Source of the DNA: an uncultured Clostridium sp.
GTDB lineage: Bacteria > Bacillota > Clostridia > Oscillospirales > Acutalibacteraceae
Assembly: GCA_900547915.1 (NCBI GenBank)
Contig: URIN01000110.1
Coordinates: 1 to 5,787, forward strand
Direction: 5' to 3'
DNA length: 5,787 bases
Positions 1-5,787 of this stretch are shown here, piece after piece. The notes beneath the pieces were generated by a model. The model was given only the letters and a program-made list of their open reading frames with translations. It was not told the DNA's origin and searched no databases. The translations under genes were made by a program, and so were the position numbers. Position 1 is the first letter of the stretch, and every line of letters begins with the position of its first letter.

Positions 1-2
1 AT

Positions 3-143
3 TCAATACAATTTAGACAATATAAATTAAAAGATGATTTTTACAATTTACTAAAATATTCATATGAAAAGTATGGTAAAATATCGCATTTTGATTTTAA
101 GGAGAATTTAAATGGACAAGATGAAGATGCACACGCCGAATAA
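3..143 (+). CDS. Possible C-terminal end of an unidentified upstream gene (partial)
   Basis: One frame is open from the window edge to a TAA at 141-143 and gives 46 residues. It begins SIQFRQYKLKDDFYNLLKYS and ends NLNGQDEDAHAE. The other two forward frames both meet a stop within the first 30 bases. The peptide is rich in Lys, Tyr and Asp, as expected for a soluble protein tail. If real, it overlaps the start of mod by 32 bases in a different frame, so an upstream gene would join directly onto the R-M operon. I recognise no family. In DNA this AT-rich, 46 open codons can occur by chance, and the start lies outside the window, so the call is tentative. Confidence 0.4.
   Translation, partial: SIQFRQYKLKDDFYNLLKYSYEKYGKISHFDFKENLNGQDEDAHAE
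99..104 (+). promoter_or_regulatory. Ribosome binding site for mod
   Basis: AAGGAG lies seven bases before the ATG at 112, which is ideal spacing. It selects this ATG over the in-frame ATGs at 121 and 127, which lie too far from it. Positions 1-98 hold no convincing promoter. Confidence 0.85.
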
Positions 144-2172
144 GGCTGATGAGAATTTTGAAAAGCTGGCACAGATGTTTCCTAATGCAGTTACTGAAAC
201 TGTTGATGACACTACGGGCGAGGTAGTGCGTGCCATTGATAAAGATGTTTTAATGCAGGAAATTAATACTCACGTTGTTGAGGGCAGAGAGGAACGCTAT
301 CAGTTCACTTGGCCTGATAAGAAAAAGTCTATCCTTTTGGCTAATGCACCTATCAACAAAACTCTACGCCCTTGCAGAGAAGAAAGTGTTGATTTTGACA
401 ATACCGAGAATCTCTATATCGAAGGGGACAACCTTGAGGTATTGAAACTTTTGCAGGAAACGTATCTCGGCAAAATAAAAATGATTTACATAGACCCGCC
501 TTATAACACCGGCAATGACTTTGTGTATGAGGATAATTTTGCCCAAAGCACTGAAGAATATATGGAAAACAGCGGTCAGTTTGACGATGAAGGAAACCGC
601 CTTGTTAAAAATCTTGACAGCAACGGTCGTTTTCATACCGATTGGCTTAATATGATTTATCCGAGGTTAAAACTTGCAAAAGATTTGCTTTCCGATGACG
701 GTGTTATTTTCATTAGCATTGATGATAATGAGCAAGAAAATTTAAAGAAAATTTGTGATGAGGTTTTTGGAATTGATAATTGTTTGGGCGTAATCGCCAA
801 CATCAACAACCCTAAGGGTCGTTCTGATGACAAATATATTGCAACAGCTCATGAATATCTACTCGTTTATTCGAAAAATATTTCTGTTGTTGAATGGTAT
901 GGATTTGAACCGACAGAAGAAATAACCAAAAGATATAATAAAATAGACTTTTTCGGAAAAAGATATCGTGAAATAGATTTGCGAAAAACAGGAGAGAATG
1001 ATTTAAGAGACGATAGACCGAATTTATTTTATTATTTTTATTATTCTGAAGCTACAGGCGACTTTTATCCAGATAAAGATAATTATATCAAAGATGGTTA
1101 TATTCAGATAAAGCCACAACGAGAAGATGGAAAAGAAGGAAACTGGCGTTGGGGTATAGATACTGCCCGAAAGCAAATTTTAGACTTAACGCCTAAATTT
1201 ATGCCATCACGAAAAGTATGGGGCGTTATGCAAAAAGATTATTTAGATAGAAGAGCCTTGGTTAAGCCTATAAGTGCGTGGACTTTTAAAGATGTAAACA
1301 GTGAAAGGGGAACGGAAGAGTTTGTTAAGTTGGCATTTGATAAAAGAATCTTTGCAAAACCTAAGCCGATAGGTACTATCAAGAGATGTTTAAAATTAAC
1401 TACCAACAAGAATAATATTATTTTAGACTTTTTTTCCGGCTCTGCAACAACTGCTCATGCAGTAATGCAGTTAAATGCAGAAGATGGCGGAAACCGTAAA
1501 TTTATTATGGTACAGTTGCCTGAATTAACAGATGAAAAATCAGAGGCATATAAAGCTGGGTATAAAAATATCTGCGAAATAGGCAAAGAGCGTATCCGCA
1601 GAGCAGGTGCAAAAATTAAAGAACAAAATGATAAGTTAAAGGATACAATTTATCTAAAAAATGACGATGACATAAACCTGTTTACGAAAGCGGCAAATAA
1701 AGGTATTAAAGAGATTGATAAAATCAAAGATTCATTTAGCAAAATTGATGAAAGTCGTGATTTAGATTTAGGTTTTAGAGTTTTGAAATGTGACAGCAGT
1801 AATATGAAAGATGTGTATTATAATCCTAATGATTATACAGCAAGCCTTTTTGATACTGTTGAAGATAATATCAAGGATGACAGAACCCCTGAGGATTTGC
1901 TGTTCCAGGTAATGCTTGATTTAGGCATTTTGCTTTCAAGCAAAATTGAAGAAACAGTTATTGGCGGCAAAAAAGTATTCAATGTTGCAGATAATTACCT
2001 TATTGCCTGCTTTGATAAAGATGTTACTGATGAAACTATTACTGAGATAGCAAAGAAAAATCCGGATTACTTCGTAATGCGTGACAACTCAATGGCAAAT
2101 GATAGCGTTGCTACAAACTTTGATCAAATCTTTGCCACTTACAGCCCTGATACAGTAAGAAAGGTATTGTAA
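112..2172 (+). CDS. mod: Type III restriction-modification DNA methyltransferase subunit (Mod), N6-adenine specific
   Basis: Mod transfers a methyl group from S-adenosylmethionine to N6 of adenine in a short asymmetric site, and it supplies DNA recognition for the Mod-Res nuclease. Seen here: 686 residues, slightly longer than EcoP15I Mod (about 645). LYIEGDN is at 101-107, and the catalytic IDPPYNTG has DPPY at 128-131. SIDDNE is at 202-207. The AdoMet-binding DFFSGSATT starts at 439. Having DPPY before the FxGx motif is the beta-class order typical of type III Mod. The motif reads FSGSA instead of the textbook FxGxG. Residues about 225-410 should hold the target-recognition domain and are AT-richer than either end of the gene. 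The C-terminal part (about 480-686) resembles the region type III Mod uses for assembly. The start has an AAGGAG at good spacing. No frameshift is visible, so the enzyme looks functional. The recognised site cannot be read from the sequence. Confidence 0.96.
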   Translation: MDKMKMHTPNKADENFEKLAQMFPNAVTETVDDTTGEVVRAIDKDVLMQEINTHVVEGREERYQFTWPDKKKSILLANAPINKTLRPCREESVDFDNTENLYIEGDNLEVLKLLQETYLGKIKMIYIDPPYNTGNDFVYEDNFAQSTEEYMENSGQFDDEGNRLVKNLDSNGRFHTDWLNMIYPRLKLAKDLLSDDGVIFISIDDNEQENLKKICDEVFGIDNCLGVIANINNPKGRSDDKYIATAHEYLLVYSKNISVVEWYGFEPTEEITKRYNKIDFFGKRYREIDLRKTGENDLRDDRPNLFYYFYYSEATGDFYPDKDNYIKDGYIQIKPQREDGKEGNWRWGIDTARKQILDLTPKFMPSRKVWGVMQKDYLDRRALVKPISAWTFKDVNSERGTEEFVKLAFDKRIFAKPKPIGTIKRCLKLTTNKNNIILDFFSGSATTAHAVMQLNAEDGGNRKFIMVQLPELTDEKSEAYKAGYKNICEIGKERIRRAGAKIKEQNDKLKDTIYLKNDDDINLFTKAANKGIKEIDKIKDSFSKIDESRDLDLGFRVLKCDSSNMKDVYYNPNDYTASLFDTVEDNIKDDRTPEDLLFQVMLDLGILLSSKIEETVIGGKKVFNVADNYLIACFDKDVTDETITEIAKKNPDYFVMRDNSMANDSVATNFDQIFATYSPDTVRKVL

Positions 2173-2174
2173 TG
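2157..2174 (+). promoter_or_regulatory. Translational coupling junction between mod and the middle gene
   Basis: The mod stop TAA (2170-2172) and the next ATG (2172-2174) share one base as TAATG. A purine-rich AAGAAAGG at 2157-2164 sits seven bases upstream and can act as the ribosome binding site. This arrangement favours re-initiation by ribosomes finishing mod. That function is inferred from the layout. Confidence 0.7.
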
Positions 2175-2666
2175 AGTCCAATAAACAACGATGCAATATT
2201 AAGTGCAGTTGGGTTTTATAATGCTTTTGATGAAATACATAAAAAATATTATACTGGATCGAAATTACAATTGGATGAAATCCTGGATTTTGCTGCAATT
2301 AGTATACCATATGCAGTCAATGGCGCTTTTGCATGTGAGGTAGCGATGAAATCAGCAATTAATGAAAAAAAAGCAAAAACATTAGGGCACAAACTTTTTG
2401 ATATTTATAGTAGCAAATATTTTAGCAATAAATATAAAAAAGCTATAAAAGATTCTTTTATTTCAAAGGGCTTTTCTGGTATAGAATTCAATTGTGTGTT
2501 AACTGAATCATCAGATTTATTTTATAGTTGGCGATATATATATGAAAGTTCAAAGTCAACTTGCTCTATTCCAAAATATTTTTATGAATTTGTTACTTCT
2601 TGTGTCGAAACAATGCTAGATTTCAGCGATTTAAAAAGGAAAGATAACCATGAAATTCAACTTTAA
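2172..2666 (+). CDS. Unidentified small protein encoded between mod and res, possibly HEPN-like
   Basis: I do not recognise this 164-residue protein with certainty. It has no signal peptide or obvious membrane segment and looks mainly alpha-helical. The stretch PYAVNGAFACEVAMKSAI (46-63) is followed by KTLGHKLFDIY (69-79), then by SDLFYSWRYIYES (114-126). A helix with an alanine-rich face, a GH-L-LY-like turn and a later WRY helix recall HEPN-type helical bundles found in defence loci. The R-x4-6-H RNase motif of active HEPN toxins is not seen, so a catalytic role is doubtful. The gene is very AT-rich: 14, 9 and 16 G+C per 60 bases in the lines starting at 2221, 2401 and 2521. That suggests an origin different from its neighbours. 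It starts on the mod stop codon and ends 17 bases inside res, so it is probably expressed with both. It could be an accessory, a regulator or a separate defence factor. The reading frame is very likely real; the family is a guess. Confidence 0.8.
   Translation: MSPINNDAILSAVGFYNAFDEIHKKYYTGSKLQLDEILDFAAISIPYAVNGAFACEVAMKSAINEKKAKTLGHKLFDIYSSKYFSNKYKKAIKDSFISKGFSGIEFNCVLTESSDLFYSWRYIYESSKSTCSIPKYFYEFVTSCVETMLDFSDLKRKDNHEIQL
2636..2640 (+). promoter_or_regulatory. Ribosome binding site for res
   Basis: AAGGA inside the end of the middle gene lies nine bases before the ATG at 2650. It supports that start. The resulting N-terminus, MKFNFKIQQYQTDAV, is typical of type III Res proteins. Confidence 0.75.
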
Positions 2667-5600
2667 AATACAACAATATCAAACAGATGCTGTTAATGCT
2701 GTTGTGAATGTGTTTAACGGTCAGGGTCATTATGACAAAACAAGATACATCAGAGATCTGGGCAAAATCAATAAACAACAGAACGTTCAGCAGACTTTTG
2801 ATTCATATTCTGATGATTACGATCCCTATGATGATACTGGCTATAAAAATGAACTTATTGAACTGTCAGATGAACAACTTTTAAAAAACATACATACCAT
2901 TCAGAGTGAAAACAACATAAAGCTATCCCCATCCCTTATCAAAGATTTAGGAAGATGCAGTCTTGATGTTGAAATGGAAACAGGTACTGGAAAAACATAC
3001 GTTTACATAAAAACGATTTTTGAACTTAACAAGCGTTACGGCTGGAGTAAGTTTATTGTTGTCGTTCCAAGTATTGCTATTCGTGAAGGTGTAAAAAAAT
3101 CTTTTGAAATAACGACCGACCATTTTATGGAGTATTACGGTAAAAAAGCAAGATTTTTTGTTTACAACAGTTCTAATCTTAATCAGTTGGATAACTTCTC
3201 TTCAAGTTCGGGCATCAATGTTATGATAATCAACACGCAGGCATTTGCATCTTCATTAAAAGAAGATGGACGAAGCAAAGAATCAAGGATTATCTATTCA
3301 AAGCGTGACGAATTTGGATCACGCAGACCTATTGATGTTATTAAAGCAAATAGGCCTATTATCATTCTTGACGAACCGCAAAAAATGGGTGGAACAGTAA
3401 CACAAAAGGCGCTTAAAAATTTTAACCCGCTTTTTTCATTAAACTATTCCGCCACTCACGCAAAACAGCATAATCTGGTTTACGTTTTAGACGCTCTTGA
3501 CGCATATAACAAGAAACTCGTTAAAAAAATAGAAGTAAAAGGCTTTGAGGTTAAAAATTTCAGAGGAACTGACAGCTATTTATATCTTGAACAGATTGTT
3601 TTGTCTAAAAACAAACCTCCTATGGCAAAAATAGAACTTGAAATAGGATATAATAAGTCAATAAATAGAGAAACTCGCACCTTAGGTGTTGCTGATGACT
3701 TATATTACACTTCTCAAGAGATGGAGCAATACAAGGGATATGTTATTTCCGAAATTGACCCTTATACTGATACTGTAACATTTACTAACGGCGAAAAGAT
3801 AAAAAAAGGCGATGTTGTCGGTGATGTTTCAGAAAAGGATATGCGACGGATACAGATAAGAGAAGCTATTTTATCCCACTTTGAAAAGGAAGAAAAGCTC
3901 TTTAACATGGGCATAAAAACTCTTACTTTGTTTTTCATTGACGAGGTAGCAAAATATCGTCAATATGACGATGACGGAAACGAACTTTTAGGCGAATACG
4001 GTTTGATGTTTGAGCAAGAGTATATTAATATTCTCAATGATTACATTAACCTGTCTGACACTCCGTATCAGAAATATTTAAAAATTATGTGCAGTGATGT
4101 TTCGGCTGTTCACAAGGGATATTTCAGCATTGATAAGAAAGGTCACGTTATAGACAGCAAATTAAAGCGTGGCAGTGAGTTTTCTGACGATATATCTGCT
4201 TATGATCTGATTTTGAAAAACAAGGAGCGCCTGCTTTCTTTTGATGAGCCTACAAGGTTTATTTTTTCCCATTCTGCACTTCGTGAAGGTTGGGATAACC
4301 CTAATGTTTTCCAGATTTGCACACTTAAACATTCTGACAGCCAGACTGCAAAGCGACAGGAAGTGGGACGAGGTTTGCGTTTGTGTGTTAATCAGGACGG
4401 AAACCGAATGGATGTTGAAAGCTGCGGAGATAGAGTGCATGACATTAATGTGCTTACCGTTATTGCAAGTGACAGCTATAAGACATTCGTCAAAGATTTG
4501 CAATCTGATATTAAGAGCGAACTGTATGACAGACCTACTGTTGCAACACGAGATTACTTTAAGGGTAAATATGTTGATGTCAATGGCGTACAGACAATTA
4601 TTGATAATGACATTTCTGGCAAAATTGAATTTTATCTTGTTGGAAACGGTTATGTGGATGAAGATTTTAAAGTTACTGACAAATACCGTAATGATGTTGT
4701 AATGAATAAACTTGCGCCTATGTCTGAAAAACTCCAACCTATGGCAGACGGAATACATACTCTTATTCAGGCAATCTATGACGATAGCGTTCTTGACAAG
4801 ATGATTTCAAATGGTCACGAAACAAAAATTAATGACAACCCGCTTAATGAGAATTTTGATAAAAAAGAATTCCAAAAACTTTGGAACGAAATAAATCACA
4901 AGTATGCTTATACTGTTGATTTTGACAGTGATGAGCTAATTGAAAAATCAGTTGATTGGATAAATAAAAATCTTTTTGTATCACAGCTTCAATATACCAC
5001 AACAATAGGCAGACAAAAAGATGAAATGAATGCATATGAGGTAGGTAGAGGCGATTCGTTCGGCGGCGAAAAAACAAGTACCAAAACGCTTAAACACAAT
5101 GAGACAAGTCAAATTAAATATGACTTGGTTGGTAAAGTTACCGAAGGTACTAAGCTCACTAGAAAAACGGTTGCAACCATTTTAAAGAGCATTGATGAGA
5201 AAAAACTCTATATGTTTAGATATAACCCAGAAGAGTTTATATCAAAGGTAGTCAAACTTATAAATGAACAAAAAGCAACCACTATTGTTGATCATATTAC
5301 TTATAACATAGTTACAGGCACATACGATCAAAATATTTTTACTGCCGAAAAGAATTCACAAAGCTTTGACAAAGCATTCAGAGCAACTAAAGCAATTCAG
5401 GATTATGTATTTACAGACGGTTCTGCTGAACAAAGCATCGAACGCAAATTTGTTCAAGAATTGGATGCTGCAGAAGAAGTTTGTGTATATGCAAAATTGC
5501 CCAAAGGATTTCATATTCCTACTCCTGTCGGAAATTATTCACCTGACTGGGCAATAGCTTTTAATGAGGGTACTGTTAAACATATTTACTTTGTTGCAGA

Positions 5601-5745
5601 AACCAAAGGCTCAATGGATAATTTTGAGTTAAGAAGAATTGAAAGCGCAAAAATCAATTGCGCAAGAAAATTGTTTCAAATGAATATTTCTGATGTTAAG
5701 TATGATGTTGTATCTAATTACAGCCAGTTGCTTAATATAATGAAT
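2650..5745 (+). CDS. res: Type III restriction enzyme subunit (Res): helicase-like ATPase and endonuclease, 3' end missing
   Basis: Res assembles with Mod. It uses ATP hydrolysis for communication between unmodified sites along DNA and then cuts 25-27 bp from one of them. Seen here: a Q-motif-like IQQYQTDAV (7-15), Walker A TGTGKT (111-116) and motif II DEPQ (241-244). Motif III is YSATH (266-270), motif V is REGWDNP (545-551) and motif VI is QEVGRGLR (570-577). A C-terminal PD-(D/E)XK nuclease has PD at 965-966 and ETK at 984-986. All helicase and nuclease signatures are present, so the core looks active. The genomic frame runs to residue 1032 (Asn, 5743-5745). The following codons L-S-L-I-H-I and the TGA at 5764-5766 are sequencing adapter, so the true C-terminus and stop are unknown. 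About 46 residues follow the ETK motif, close to what I expect for the family, so probably only a few residues are lost. The gene overlaps the middle gene by 17 bases and probably depends on the same transcript. Confidence 0.96.
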
Positions 5746-5787
5746 CTGTCTCTTATACACATCTGACGCTGCCGACGAATAGCCTTG
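5746..5787 (+). other. Illumina Nextera adapter and i5 index left at the end of the assembly (not genomic)
   Basis: Positions 5746-5764 read CTGTCTCTTATACACATCT, the 19-base Tn5 mosaic end used in Nextera libraries. GACGCTGCCGACGA at 5765-5778 is the reverse complement of the Nextera read-1 (i5 side) adapter arm. ATAGCCTT at 5779-5786 is where the index should be; reversed and complemented it is AAGGCTAT, which from memory is Nextera XT index S520. The final G at 5787 fits the first base of the following P5 segment (GTGTAGATCT). This is not a natural Tn5 insertion, because the read-1 arm and index do not occur in the transposon. Everything from 5746 onward should be trimmed. Confidence 0.98.

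Noticed and set aside
40..68. Possible promoter: TTTACA (40-45) and TATGAA (63-68) with a 17-base spacer.
   Set aside because: The spacing is right, but the -10 matches only four of six bases and the region is so AT-rich that such pairs arise by chance.
1023..1046. Repeated TTATT/ATTTT units in mod as a slippage tract like those of phase-variable mod genes.
   Set aside because: The units are irregular and not a perfect short tandem repeat. They encode an ordinary aromatic stretch (LFYYFYY) in the recognition region.
2365..2372. Run of eight A in the middle gene as a phase-variation switch.
   Set aside because: Runs of this length are ordinary in DNA this AT-rich, the frame is intact, and it encodes part of a normal Glu-Lys-Lys stretch.
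4162..4758. Long open frames on both strands opposite or overlapping res (minus strand 4162-4758, plus strand 4241-4702).
   Set aside because: They lie wholly within res where its conserved helicase motifs are read. They have no ribosome binding site or recognisable domain and are shadows of its codon pattern.
5746..5764. Tn5 mosaic end, which could suggest a natural Tn5 or IS50 insertion.
   Set aside because: It is followed directly by the Nextera read-1 arm and an index, which occur only in sequencing libraries.

Overview
The window is a type III restriction-modification (R-M) locus read left to right on the + strand. It most likely comes from a low-GC Bacillota (Clostridia-like) bacterium. 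I base that on the roughly 25-40% GC of the lines I counted, strong AGGAG-type ribosome binding sites and the style of the Mod and Res proteins; the species cannot be named from this stretch. No RNA gene, CRISPR array, insertion sequence or convincing terminator is visible, and there is no gap between genes longer than about 110 bases.

Layout: (1) Positions 1-111 are AT-rich. One frame is open from the window edge to a stop at 143, inside the start of mod, and may be the tail of an upstream gene. (2) 112-2172 is mod, the beta-class N6-adenine DNA methyltransferase and specificity subunit. It appears complete, with DPPY before the FSGS motif and a variable, AT-richer target-recognition region between them. 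(3) 2172-2666 is a 164-residue, very AT-rich gene of unknown function lying between mod and res. It looks mostly helical and vaguely HEPN-like. (4) 2650-5745 is res, the restriction subunit, with a full set of superfamily 2 helicase motifs and a C-terminal PD-(D/E)XK nuclease. Its last residues are missing. (5) 5746-5787 is not genomic: it is Illumina Nextera adapter followed by an index. The stop codon that seems to end res lies inside this adapter.

How the genes work together: Mod recognises a short asymmetric site and methylates adenine. Mod and Res together form the ATP-dependent nuclease that cuts DNA carrying unmodified sites. The three genes are packed as one translationally coupled unit: mod and the middle gene share one base (TAATG), and the middle gene overlaps res by 17 bases. 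The middle protein is therefore probably made together with the R-M enzyme. It is the least explained part of the locus, and it is the only candidate here for something new. The R-M system itself is a familiar type.
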